Positions 16,907 through 25,097 of a DNA stretch of 64,000 nt are shown here, piece by piece. A program made the position numbers and the translations under genes. Position 1 is the stretch's first letter; every line of letters starts with the position of its first letter. The stretch covers positions 52,793-116,792 of the forward strand of contig JANWLA010000023.1 in the NCBI GenBank assembly GCA_025451075.1, in the 5' to 3' direction. This DNA is from Nitrosotalea sp. Lineage in GTDB: Archaea; Thermoproteota; Nitrososphaeria; Nitrososphaerales; Nitrosopumilaceae. The notes under the pieces were generated by a model. The model did no database searches and was not told the origin of the DNA. It saw nothing but the letters and a program-made list of their open reading frames with translations.

Positions 16907-18481
16907 ATGAAAATTCTACATCTTTTAATTATTGTAATCCTTGTTACATCTCTCATAACAGTATCACAAAGTGTATTTGCACAACAGACTGCAAAAGAAA
17001 TATTACAACAAAGAGATGATGCCAAAAAAACTGGACTTGTATACAATGGTACTACATTGATGGTAACTCCGGAAATAAATAAAACAGAATTTAAAACAGG
17101 TGAAAAATTTTCAGTCACACAGCATTTGATAAATATGGGAAACAATGTTGCATCAATAATTCATGGCGATCCACTTTTTGAGATAAAGGTTCTTGATGGG
17201 AATAGCAATGTCTCTTTTATTTGGCCAGATGCTATTGTTGATGTAGGCATTACTGAGACCCTCGAGCCTGGCATGTCGACTAGCGGTCGGGTGATATCGG
17301 GAAATGGTGCATTTCCAGAAATTGCGCTTGACAAGCTAGGAAATTATACGATCTATTCTATAGCAAACATTAATTCTGAAGGAATGCCTGCTCATACGGA
17401 ATCAATATGGTCACAACCTCTGAAGATTTCCATATTGCCAGAAAATTATCCATCACAGGTTAATTCCACAAATTCCATATCTACAATTCCTTCCTCAATA
17501 CTTCATTCTCCAGTACCAACACTGTCACCGCCTGAGAATCAATCCGTAGTTGATGCGGCACTAACTGTTCCCGAATTACGAGACTGGTCGCACGACTGGA
17601 AATATGTAGGCATGGGCTTTGGTAGTAACAATAAAGCTGCATCTGGTGACTTTGAATGGCAATATGCCAGTGTGGTTCTAAAAGCACCATCTGGAAGTGC
17701 ACTCTTTCCATGCAATAGCGATTGGTGGGCAACCATAGTGATAGACATGACAACGATGAAAGTTGTACAGGCAAACTATCCTACAATGGAATCACATTCT
17801 TGTCAAGTCATAACACTTGGAGGTTCACTGAGTGGAAGGATAAAACTGTCTAGTAATGTAACAAACATAGAATCTCCATTAAAACAATTCAAATCAGGAG
17901 TCGCGCTCAAAGATATCACATGTGCACCTGATCTTCAGCTAATTGTAAAGGCAAAGAGTCGTTCGCCTGCATGTGTCAAACCAGACGATATCTCCAAATT
18001 GGTTGAAAGAGGGTGGGCTGACAAACCAAACTCGTTGCAGGAAAAATTAGATTTTGCAAATGTATGCCTTGGTATGAATGATGCCTGCAGACATCGTTTT
18101 GATGCACAAAATAATGATCCGTTTGGTATAACAGCATTGATAATTTATCATCCGCCACTATCTTGCATTGGTCCTGTTTCTAATGTAACCATGAATAGTT
18201 GTGCTCCTAACACCTTCTATCTCAAAATAAATTCAAACTCTACTGCATATTTGATAGGCTACAACATTTGTGATGAGGATTCTTGTACAATAAAGAACGA
18301 CTTGTCTGTTTTATTGCCAATCAACGTACTTCTAAAACCTGATTATCAAATGATAGGTTTGCCAGTAAATCTCCAATGGAAGTATGGTGATACAGTTCAC
18401 ATTCAACTTGAAGTGTCACCTAATGATGATAACAAAACTGCATCACTAGTAGATCTTGGAAATTCAACAATAGTTCCATAG
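16907..18481 (+). CDS. Secreted surface protein, family member 2
   Basis: 524 residues from ATG 16907; ATG 16898, overlapping the upstream stop, is an alternative. A clear signal peptide (MKILHLLIIVILVTSLI...SVFA|QQ) is followed by an Ig-like beta domain (about 30-170: TGEKFSVTQHLINMGN), a linker rich in Ser/Pro (residues 190-230) and a larger Cys-containing domain. N-terminus and sequon density match its neighbours. No family assigned. Confidence 0.8.
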   Translation: MKILHLLIIVILVTSLITVSQSVFAQQTAKEILQQRDDAKKTGLVYNGTTLMVTPEINKTEFKTGEKFSVTQHLINMGNNVASIIHGDPLFEIKVLDGNSNVSFIWPDAIVDVGITETLEPGMSTSGRVISGNGAFPEIALDKLGNYTIYSIANINSEGMPAHTESIWSQPLKISILPENYPSQVNSTNSISTIPSSILHSPVPTLSPPENQSVVDAALTVPELRDWSHDWKYVGMGFGSNNKAASGDFEWQYASVVLKAPSGSALFPCNSDWWATIVIDMTTMKVVQANYPTMESHSCQVITLGGSLSGRIKLSSNVTNIESPLKQFKSGVALKDITCAPDLQLIVKAKSRSPACVKPDDISKLVERGWADKPNSLQEKLDFANVCLGMNDACRHRFDAQNNDPFGITALIIYHPPLSCIGPVSNVTMNSCAPNTFYLKINSNSTAYLIGYNICDEDSCTIKNDLSVLLPINVLLKPDYQMIGLPVNLQWKYGDTVHIQLEVSPNDDNKTASLVDLGNSTIVP

Positions 18482-18483
18482 AC

Positions 18484-19776
18484 ATGAAAACTCTACACTA
18501 CTCCATACTCTTTGGGATTGGAATTACATCTGTCATAATACTGGGTCTGATCTTGGCATTTACACTGCCTTTGACTGGAACAACCTTGCAATCTAACGGG
18601 TTATCTCAAAACTCAAACTATTCAAACGATATGCAAAATGCAGTTGATGTTAATTCTGCAATAAGAAGAACAATAACGCCTGAAAAAATCTGTTTTCAAG
18701 CAGATGATAACTTTTTTGCACAATATCCTACAATTTTAAAAGCAATTCCTCAATCGGACAGTTTTGTACTATACAATGAAACAGTACAGGTAGGACCACT
18801 GGTCAGATATTATAACGGTGAAGGGGTGGATCTATCAAAAGATCAAATTATAACATTACTGTCAAAATATGATTTCAATCATACCACTACGTATAGCACA
18901 GATCACAAACACACCTTCAAATTTAGAAATGAATACTTTACTTGCGGATTTCAATATGGGAATAATAACTATGATCTTTTGTTACAATATGACAAATTGA
19001 TGGGAACAGAAAATAATCTTGGATATGTTCCGATAATAATCGCTGACAATGCGACTGGGCATTCCAAGGATGTAGTCTATGGCACGTTTAACAATACGCT
19101 TGTCTTCAACAATACACTTGGTATTCCTGTCACACTTGTGGTTACATCTGATGCTAACTTGCCTGATAGACAAGTAACGATTCCCTCTCATGAATTATAT
19201 TTTTTATATCTGAACAAAAATGTACCAAGTCCATCTGATGTTACATATCATTACCAAATAGACAATTTTCCACAAATTCAAGGAAATGTAACTGTAAAAC
19301 AAGCGCCAAATTGTATGAATCAAGAAATGACACAATCATTGTATCTTCAAAATGGTTTTTCGATCAAGTTTCCAACCTATTTGCCAGATGGCTTTATTCC
19401 TGTTTGCAATGAGTCTGATGTTGAAAATATAGCAATTGAAGAATTTACAAATTCAACCGGGATTGCACAATACGGTGATCATCACTTTTACCATATTTCT
19501 GCTAATCAACATGAAGACAATGGAATCATAGTTGCAATGGCAATTATGCACTATGGAGAAAATGCAACAGGCCTGGCATACCGTGATTACAAAAATGATA
19601 TCTCGATAGCATATGATAATTCGACATTTTATAGATATGGCGATGGCTCTATAATGACATATGTTGCATCCGGTAGTATTTCTACGGTAGTGTTTACAAC
19701 AGGAGATCAAAGCTACACATTTGCAGGCAAAGTACCACTTGAAGAACTAGTCAAGATGGTAAAGAGTCTGGCGTAA
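18484..19776 (+). CDS. Membrane-anchored surface protein, family member 3
   Basis: 430 residues, starting 2 nt after the previous stop. MKTLHYSILFGIG leads into a transmembrane anchor, then a large extracytoplasmic region with very many Asn-x-Ser/Thr sequons. The last quarter (GFSIKFPTYLPDGFIPVC onward) looks like a separate DUF4367-like domain (LPDGF, GDGSIMTYVASG); that link is tentative. Likely co-transcribed with the two preceding genes. Confidence 0.78.
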   Translation: MKTLHYSILFGIGITSVIILGLILAFTLPLTGTTLQSNGLSQNSNYSNDMQNAVDVNSAIRRTITPEKICFQADDNFFAQYPTILKAIPQSDSFVLYNETVQVGPLVRYYNGEGVDLSKDQIITLLSKYDFNHTTTYSTDHKHTFKFRNEYFTCGFQYGNNNYDLLLQYDKLMGTENNLGYVPIIIADNATGHSKDVVYGTFNNTLVFNNTLGIPVTLVVTSDANLPDRQVTIPSHELYFLYLNKNVPSPSDVTYHYQIDNFPQIQGNVTVKQAPNCMNQEMTQSLYLQNGFSIKFPTYLPDGFIPVCNESDVENIAIEEFTNSTGIAQYGDHHFYHISANQHEDNGIIVAMAIMHYGENATGLAYRDYKNDISIAYDNSTFYRYGDGSIMTYVASGSISTVVFTTGDQSYTFAGKVPLEELVKMVKSLA

Positions 19777-19790
19777 TTAGACGAAAATGA

Positions 19791-19850
19791 AAACTCTACG
19801 CCTTTCCTGTTTTAAAGGGGGGAACTAAACTAGATGAACAAAACCCTCAA
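19791..19850 (+). repeat. 60-nt direct repeat, left copy
   Basis: AAAACTCTACGCCTTTCC...GAACTAAAC...TGAACAAAACC.CTCAA matches 20623-20682 at about 80% by eye. The copies bracket the wHTH/RelE-like pair. The left copy begins with ATGAAAACTCTACGCCTT, like the 5' end of the surface-protein genes, but stops after 13 codons. Confidence 0.65.
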
Positions 19851-19919
19851 ACCATATGGATAAAGTTGTATTATACAAATATGTATATATACAATCGTTT
19901 CCTATCTATAGATAGGAAA

Positions 19920-20222
19920 ATGAGCAAAGCCATATTGCAAAAGAAATCTGGAAAAAGTTCCAGAACTATATCACACATGCCACGTCTTGATACTATCGAG
20001 ATGGTAGAAGAGATGATTTCTGACAAAAAGGAGTTTAGTTCTAAAAACAGATTATGGAGATCCCTTCCAAAACAGGTCCAATACAAGACATTTACTACGA
20101 TTCTAGATTACCTAGAAAAGTCAAATAAGATAATGTATGATAAGAAAGGCTCTATTCTCTGGATATTTGCAGACAATCCAAAACTAAAGAAGCTTCACAG
20201 AGAATCTACCGTATTAAGATAG
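19920..20222 (+). CDS. Small winged-helix protein, possible antitoxin or regulator
   Basis: From ATG 19920, 100 residues; upstream in-frame ATGs at 19866 and 19881 add an AT-rich leader. A basic Ser/Lys N-terminus precedes a winged-helix-like domain common in archaeal small proteins (EFSSKNRLWRSLPKQVQYKT, then ILDYLEKSNKIMYDKKGSILWIF). It converges on a RelE-like toxin gene with one base between the stops; the pair is flanked by direct repeats. An antitoxin role is inferred from context only. Confidence 0.65.
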   Translation: MSKAILQKKSGKSSRTISHMPRLDTIEMVEEMISDKKEFSSKNRLWRSLPKQVQYKTFTTILDYLEKSNKIMYDKKGSILWIFADNPKLKKLHRESTVLR

Positions 20223-20223
20223 T

Positions 20224-20544
20224 CTAGTAGCCAAATCTTTTTTCGTATTCTTTGTGATCAAATGCTTCTAAAATGGTGCAGACTTTTTCTTGTTTTGTAC
20301 CATATACGGTATACACTATTCTCCATCCCGATCTTAGCTTGAAACGAAACAATGTGTGAATTCTATGTTCTTTGGAGTATTTTTTAGGCCACAGGCTTCT
20401 TGGAATTTTATCGCCTTTGGCGCAATCTTTCTTAAGTAGGTCCAATACATCGTTGATCTCTTTGTATCGGTCACTTGTTTTATCTAACGAATTGAAAAAT
20501 TCTATAAAGTCTGGAGCACCGCGAATAGATATTTTTTCTTTCAA
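20224..20544 (-). CDS. RelE/ParE-superfamily toxin-like protein
   Basis: 106 residues with the compact RelE fold pattern: an N-terminal EFFNSLDKTSDRYKEINDVLDLL helix pair, then strands LFRFKLRSGWRIVYTVYG and a C-terminal FDHKEYEKRFGY. RelE relatives cleave mRNA on the ribosome; the RSGWRIVY segment matches the conserved RIxY region. The usual upstream same-strand antitoxin is missing; the only partner is the convergent winged-helix gene. Confidence 0.75.
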   Translation of the reverse strand: MKEKISIRGAPDFIEFFNSLDKTSDRYKEINDVLDLLKKDCAKGDKIPRSLWPKKYSKEHRIHTLFRFKLRSGWRIVYTVYGTKQEKVCTILEAFDHKEYEKRFGY

Positions 20545-20622
20545 GACTAGTCGAGCATGAATTGTTGAGTTTATTATTTAACCATGTCAGATATGAAACT
20601 CAAAATATTCTCTTGAGATGGG

Positions 20623-20682
20623 AAAACTCTACACCTTTCCAGTTTTACGAGGGAACTAAACCAAGTGAACAAAACCCCTCAA
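20623..20682 (+). repeat. 60-nt direct repeat, right copy
   Basis: AAAACTCTACACCTTTCCAG...GGGAACTAAACCAAGTGAACAAAACCCCTCAA, about 80% identical to 19791-19850, lies upstream of the RelE-like gene start. No ATG is preserved here in the MKTL frame. Confidence 0.65.
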
Positions 20683-20732
20683 GGGCCTTTTTTAAAACAA
20701 GATACTATCTAGTTCACAAGGCCTAGTATACA

Positions 20733-21185
20733 TTATTGTTTAAAATCCAGCTTCATCTGATACAGGTTTTTCTTTGATACCACAACCGTTTTGCCTTCTT
20801 GATTGGTCCCCTCAAAATCTACTCCAATCAAGCCAAACTCTTCATTGATCTCTCGCTTGTCAGAGATTTTGAATTTTATTTTCAGGTTTTCATCTGTATG
20901 TAATGGCTTCAAAAATCTTGTCTGCCTGTTCTTCCATTCTGGGTCTCCGTCGATTCCATAAAAAATCAAAACATTCCCGTACATTTCCTCCAGTCTTGTA
21001 AACTCGCCTTCCATCTTTGACAAAATGGCTCTGCCAGAAACCATCTTTTTTTCTTTGTCTTGTTTGTCATAAATTATATTTTTAATTCCTGAAAATTTCA
21101 AATATGCATCAAGTTCTGAAATAGTTATTTTGCACTCTGAATAAAACTCGTCTCCGACATTTATCTCTGCAAACGTTTTCATCAA
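20733..21185 (-). CDS. MaoC/hotdog-fold acyl dehydratase-like protein
   Basis: 150 residues with hotdog-fold features: an N-terminal NVGDEFYSECKITISELDAYLKFSG, a central VSGRAILSKMEGEF helix equivalent to the hot-dog helix, and TRFLKPLHTDENLKIKFKI strands. MaoC-type enzymes hydrate enoyl-CoA, but the D..H catalytic pair of active R-hydratases is not evident, so binding or a different chemistry is possible. Overlaps the SDR gene by 4 nt (ATGA), indicating co-translation. Confidence 0.65.
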   Translation of the reverse strand: MMKTFAEINVGDEFYSECKITISELDAYLKFSGIKNIIYDKQDKEKKMVSGRAILSKMEGEFTRLEEMYGNVLIFYGIDGDPEWKNRQTRFLKPLHTDENLKIKFKISDKREINEEFGLIGVDFEGTNQEGKTVVVSKKNLYQMKLDFKQ

Positions 21186-22969
21186 GATCTGGTTTCGTCT
21201 GGATAGTAAATTATCTCTGCGTTGTTGACTGCCTTTCCAGAAGTAAGATGGCTGATTGCTTTTAGGATGTTGTCATTGCTTGATTCTGTGCCGTCTACGC
21301 TTCCGGGCAAAACTAAGTACATTCTAAGTTTTGATTTTAAAACATCGCTTAGTTCCTGGTTTACAGTTGTTGCAAACGGTCTCAGTGCTCCCCGGAATAC
21401 TTCGACTCGCGCCCGCTCTGCACCTGTTACCTTGCCGCCTGCTGGCATGTCTGGCCCTATGATTACCATGGTTCCCTCCTTGCCCTTGAAAAGTGGCGGG
21501 TTCTTTGCCCCTCCTGGCACAAACGTGCCAATTGTTTCCTGCATAAATATTGCAGGTGTGTTTATGAACTTGTCAACCAACCCATCCCATTCTTTTCTGG
21601 ATAGATCAACAAATTTGCTATTTTGCAAAACCTTCCCTGTTATGTAAATTACAGAACTGATTGGCCCGACTTTTTGTGTCGCGGTGTTAAGCATTCTTTT
21701 TACACTTTCTTGGTTTGTCAGGTCCATGACATGGGAATGAAACTTGGACAGCCTCTCCTCTGCTACCTTGGGGCTTGTCTTTGAAATCAAAATTACTGTC
21801 TTTCCGCCGACATCCTCAATTTTTTGTGCAAGAAATTCAGTCCTTGCTACATCTGATTCATCTGTTGCATCAACTGCAAAGACCACTACTTTGGAATCAA
21901 AATTGGCTTGGGTTTCTGGAATTGAGCACGCCACATGTGGCTTTACTGGATAAAATACACGGTCGCCTGGTATTACTTTACCATTTAGAATTTGTCCAAT
22001 AGCATCATCACTTAGCATAAGGACTGTCTCTGCAACCTGTTGCTGGGTCAGGAACTGCTCGTCTGCAATCATCTTGCTTGTGTTGTTTTGAACTTTTTCT
22101 GCAATGTTTTGTATTTTTGCAAGAAGTGCAGAGATTGTAGTGCCAAGTTTTTGTATGTCTGATTCTGATGTGATTGATTTTGACTTTGCCATCTTTGCAG
22201 CGGCTTGTGCAATCCCATGCTTGACAGTATTTTCGTCTTCTCCTAGTAGAGGTAAAATGTCAACGTTTACTGCTTCAACTTCTTCTGGTGTGAGATTTTC
22301 AAATCCGCTGACTCTCATAAATTCTGCTGCTGCCTTGGGGTATACTGTCTTGTAGATTCTATCAGAGTGGACAGGTCCTGGGTTTGTAGCAATTGAGATT
22401 ATTTTCTTGTCTGTCAACTCCCATGACATTGCCTCTGCAAGTCTGTTCTTTGCCCCCTGGGATGCTGTATATGGACTGCGGAATCTGTATGGTCTTTGCT
22501 CATATGGTTTTTCTTCTGTAAAAAATGTCGATATTGTAACTATCTTGGAACCTACTTTCATTGTCTTTATTGCCTGGGTCGATGTCCAAAATGTTCCAGT
22601 GAGGTGTATTCCAACGGTACTTTTGAATTCAGAAATTGCAGCGTTTGGAAAACAAGTGACAGGCCCTGAGACTCCGGCATTGTTTACAAGTATATCCACT
22701 GTACCATGTGACTTTTTGAGATCGTCAAACATCTTTGAGACTCCTTCCTCATCGCTTACATCAACACCTGGGAAAATTTTTACAAATGATTTGCTATTTG
22801 CTTTTGCGATTACCTGCTCTAGTTCTTTTGCAGCTTCTTCAAGAGGCTCTTTTCTTCTTCCCAAAATGACAATGTTTGCACCATTTTCGGCAAATTTTAT
22901 GGCAATTGCCTTTCCTATGCCGGTTCCACTTCCTGTGATTACAACAATCTTATTTTGAAATTTTAGCAT
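21182..22969 (-). CDS. Tandem short-chain dehydrogenase/reductase fusion
   Basis: 595 residues, twice the usual SDR length. Domain 1 (1-270): TGSGTGIG at 12-19, NNAG at 96-99, Ser147 and Tyr167, but the YxxxK Lys is Gln171 (PYTASQGAK). A linker of about 70 residues with helices (QNIAEKVQNNTSKM) follows. Domain 2 (about 340-595) is Rossmann-like (VVVFAVDATDESD) with SDR-like order but no catalytic Tyr (RARVEVFRGALRPFA). Two SDR modules, the second apparently non-catalytic, coupled to a MaoC-like gene, suggest CoA-thioester or semialdehyde chemistry. Substrate unknown. Confidence 0.85.
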   Translation of the reverse strand: MLKFQNKIVVITGSGTGIGKAIAIKFAENGANIVILGRRKEPLEEAAKELEQVIAKANSKSFVKIFPGVDVSDEEGVSKMFDDLKKSHGTVDILVNNAGVSGPVTCFPNAAISEFKSTVGIHLTGTFWTSTQAIKTMKVGSKIVTISTFFTEEKPYEQRPYRFRSPYTASQGAKNRLAEAMSWELTDKKIISIATNPGPVHSDRIYKTVYPKAAAEFMRVSGFENLTPEEVEAVNVDILPLLGEDENTVKHGIAQAAAKMAKSKSITSESDIQKLGTTISALLAKIQNIAEKVQNNTSKMIADEQFLTQQQVAETVLMLSDDAIGQILNGKVIPGDRVFYPVKPHVACSIPETQANFDSKVVVFAVDATDESDVARTEFLAQKIEDVGGKTVILISKTSPKVAEERLSKFHSHVMDLTNQESVKRMLNTATQKVGPISSVIYITGKVLQNSKFVDLSRKEWDGLVDKFINTPAIFMQETIGTFVPGGAKNPPLFKGKEGTMVIIGPDMPAGGKVTGAERARVEVFRGALRPFATTVNQELSDVLKSKLRMYLVLPGSVDGTESSNDNILKAISHLTSGKAVNNAEIIYYPDETRS

Positions 22970-23107
22970 GAATAGTGACCTGACGGTTTTGGACTATTTA
23001 TTCGATTATGCTTGTCGGCAGCAATTGCAGTTCTAGTTTGTACGTATTTGGTATTGTCATAATTTAGATCTGGCCCAGAACTATACCATCAAATGGTTCT
23101 ACAGACA

Positions 23108-23117
23108 TATTTATTTG
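23108..23117 (+). promoter_or_regulatory. TATA-like box of the 78-aa gene
   Basis: ATATTTATTT is centred about 27 nt before ATG 23139, giving leaderless spacing. The remaining intergenic DNA (22970-23107) shows nothing recognisable. Confidence 0.45.
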
Positions 23118-23138
23118 TGGGTTGGATAAAACCCCCAC

Positions 23139-23375
23139 ATGCACGATTCAGAATCTGACACTTTTCATCCAGTAAATAAAAATGAAGAATTTTGCGAGTC
23201 TTTAAAAAAAATTGGCATTGATGCCAAAGCAAATCAAATTGATACCGATGAAGCAGAAAAAGAAAATTATTATTCAAGACACTATAGCCATACTCCTTTA
23301 ATGGTGACAAATCATGGTACCATCACACTCAAGGGAACTAACATTGATGTGGTCCAAATTATTCAAAAGGGATAG
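23139..23375 (+). CDS. Small hypothetical protein
   Basis: 78 residues, acidic N-terminal half (TDEAEKENYYSRHY) and a short beta-rich C-terminus (MVTNHGTITLKGTNIDVVQII). No known family. Well-placed TATA box; 3 nt before the next gene on the same strand, so a two-gene operon is likely. Confidence 0.6.
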   Translation: MHDSESDTFHPVNKNEEFCESLKKIGIDAKANQIDTDEAEKENYYSRHYSHTPLMVTNHGTITLKGTNIDVVQIIQKG

Positions 23376-23378
23376 AGC

Positions 23379-23780
23379 ATGGCACAAGATCTTAATCCTA
23401 TATCATGGGGCGCACAAGACAGATACCAAGCCCACTTTATTGTAAAAATTCTGATTGGCTGTGACGATGAGGACTATCTTGCAAGGCCGACACTGCACAC
23501 CAAAGGGCATTTTGCCACAAAGAAAGTTGACGGGGTCAAGTGGGTTGGAGGCCAACTTGCAGATACGCTAAACGCGGATGATATACTCAAAGCAATGATG
23601 ATAAAGTTACCATACGAAGATGCCCAGATAAATGTCGAGCCGACAACAGGTGGTGTCAGAATTTTTGGCAAGTGGAAAGGCAGTTACGAGTTTACCATGA
23701 CAAAAGAATTGTTTGCAGTCTATGACAGGATTGCACACTGCATAAAAAATCTGTCATGCTCTCCACCAGTCCAAAGCTAG
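23379..23780 (+). CDS. Hypothetical 133-aa protein
   Basis: Soluble, mixed alpha/beta, opening MAQDLNPISWGAQDRYQAHF. Conserved-looking elements are GCDDEDYLARPTLHTKGHF and GGVRIFGKWKGSYEF. I do not recognise a family. Its last 27 nt overlap the convergent endA gene. It follows the 78-aa gene by 3 nt. Confidence 0.65.
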   Translation: MAQDLNPISWGAQDRYQAHFIVKILIGCDDEDYLARPTLHTKGHFATKKVDGVKWVGGQLADTLNADDILKAMMIKLPYEDAQINVEPTTGGVRIFGKWKGSYEFTMTKELFAVYDRIAHCIKNLSCSPPVQS

Positions 23781-24287
23781 GCAGTCAACTTTATCCCCTT
23801 TTGGAATTGCCAAGATAAACTGTTTTCGTACGGTTGTTGCAAGCCTTCCAGCTAGTACAACACTTGTTGCAGACATTGTATCCGTAGAATTGTACACCTG
23901 GAGCAAGTATGGCGCGTGATCAATTCCTGGTCCCTTTTGGTATACTGCAAAATCGCAACCAAATTTAATGCCCGGATTTACAATGTATCCCTTGTCCCTA
24001 AAGTCCTTGTAGACAGTATATTTTTTATCAAAATTGTGGTACTCTCTTCTGCAAATCTCCAAGAGTTCTTTTGATGCAACAGGTTTTTTTGACTGGTATA
24101 CTTTGAGTTTTGATTTTTCCTGCAGGTAATATCCCTCAATTAAATCAAGGATTAATGGAACGTTTATCTCGTCAGGTTTTGGCTTTGTCATGCCAATTGG
24201 CTTGCCATAATATCCTGCAACAAAAAGTGCTTTTGAATCTGCAATGTTCCAAACTATTATCCTGTTTTCAAGCAGGTCGCCTTTCAT
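23754..24287 (-). CDS. endA: tRNA-splicing endonuclease
   Basis: Cleaves bulge-helix-bulge introns in pre-tRNA. 177 residues of the single-domain type: the catalytic triad Y116 (FAVYQKGPG), H124 (DHAPYLL) and K155 (VRKQF) is complete, and C-terminal LALDWWRA fits the family. The N-terminal domain is also present (ENRIIVWNIADSKAL). Assembly as homotetramer or with a partner cannot be told from the gene. Confidence 0.95.
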   Translation of the reverse strand: MKGDLLENRIIVWNIADSKALFVAGYYGKPIGMTKPKPDEINVPLILDLIEGYYLQEKSKLKVYQSKKPVASKELLEICRREYHNFDKKYTVYKDFRDKGYIVNPGIKFGCDFAVYQKGPGIDHAPYLLQVYNSTDTMSATSVVLAGRLATTVRKQFILAIPKGDKVDCLALDWWRA

Positions 24288-24370
24288 GTTTATTTTGTTA
24301 TATTGTAATTGATTTTAGTGTTTACAATTAATTGTCAAAAAAAGGAAAAAAGAATATTTTTCTTAAAATT

Positions 24371-25027
24371 TTATAGGCTCAGAGCAAGCAAAATGAATGA
24401 ATCCGATACCTGCAGTACTTTATCTGACATTTCCTCAATTCCCTCTACAACATCCTTGAGAAGAAGCAGCTCTTTTGTGGTGGCAGTCTCGTCAAGAACC
24501 CTGATACTTAGTGCTCTGTACTTGTCGTCTACCTGTCTTTCTATCTTCTGTGCCTCGTGGGCAAGATCAATTGCCACGGTGCTGTTGTTGCTTGCAAGTG
24601 CCCTGATGATTTCATTTATTTTATGAATCTGGTCTACTGCAAGCTCGACTAGTTCTGTGAGGTCCTTGTCAAGTTTTTCCTTTTTGAGTGTGGCTGCCTT
24701 GATATTTGAGAGTTTGAAGGCAATGCCTGTGATGTATCCTGCGATTTCATCCATCGTATATGCCGAGTTCAAAAGATTCTCCCTGTTCATCATGAGACCG
24801 CCTACGTCTGAAATCTCTCTTGTTATTTTTCTACGAAGAGCTTCTACTTCATCTTCTGTATTTTTTATTCTTTCAAGTAGTTGTTTTATTTCAGCCTTGT
24901 CTGCCTTGATTATCAAACCTGGCAGAATTGACAGATCTCTGACAGCGTTGAGAATTCTGTTAATCTCGTCTTGTAAAACGGCAAGGGCCTTTCTCTTTGC
25001 CTGAACTTCAAGTTCTCCGCTATACAT
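24371..25027 (-). CDS. PhoU-like DUF47 family protein
   Basis: 218 residues, almost all helical, fitting the DUF47/PhoU-related three-helix repeats: acidic metal-type motifs NTEDEVEALRRKI and AHEAQKIERQVDDKYRAL, then KDVVEGIEEMSDKVLQVSD. DUF47 proteins usually partner phosphate permeases (Pit) and moderate phosphate uptake; no permease lies adjacent here. Cytoplasmic. Confidence 0.85.
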   Translation of the reverse strand: MYSGELEVQAKRKALAVLQDEINRILNAVRDLSILPGLIIKADKAEIKQLLERIKNTEDEVEALRRKITREISDVGGLMMNRENLLNSAYTMDEIAGYITGIAFKLSNIKAATLKKEKLDKDLTELVELAVDQIHKINEIIRALASNNSTVAIDLAHEAQKIERQVDDKYRALSIRVLDETATTKELLLLKDVVEGIEEMSDKVLQVSDSFILLALSL

Positions 25028-25097
25028 CTAGAGATTTTAGACTATGCCTGCAGCTAATAATCCTTGCGTAAATTAGATTAGGACAAGAAAAATTTCT

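Noticed and set aside
19787-19828. ATGAAAACTCTACGCCTT... as a real short gene
   Set aside because: It encodes only 13 codons resembling the surface-protein start and then stops; treated as part of the left 60-nt repeat.
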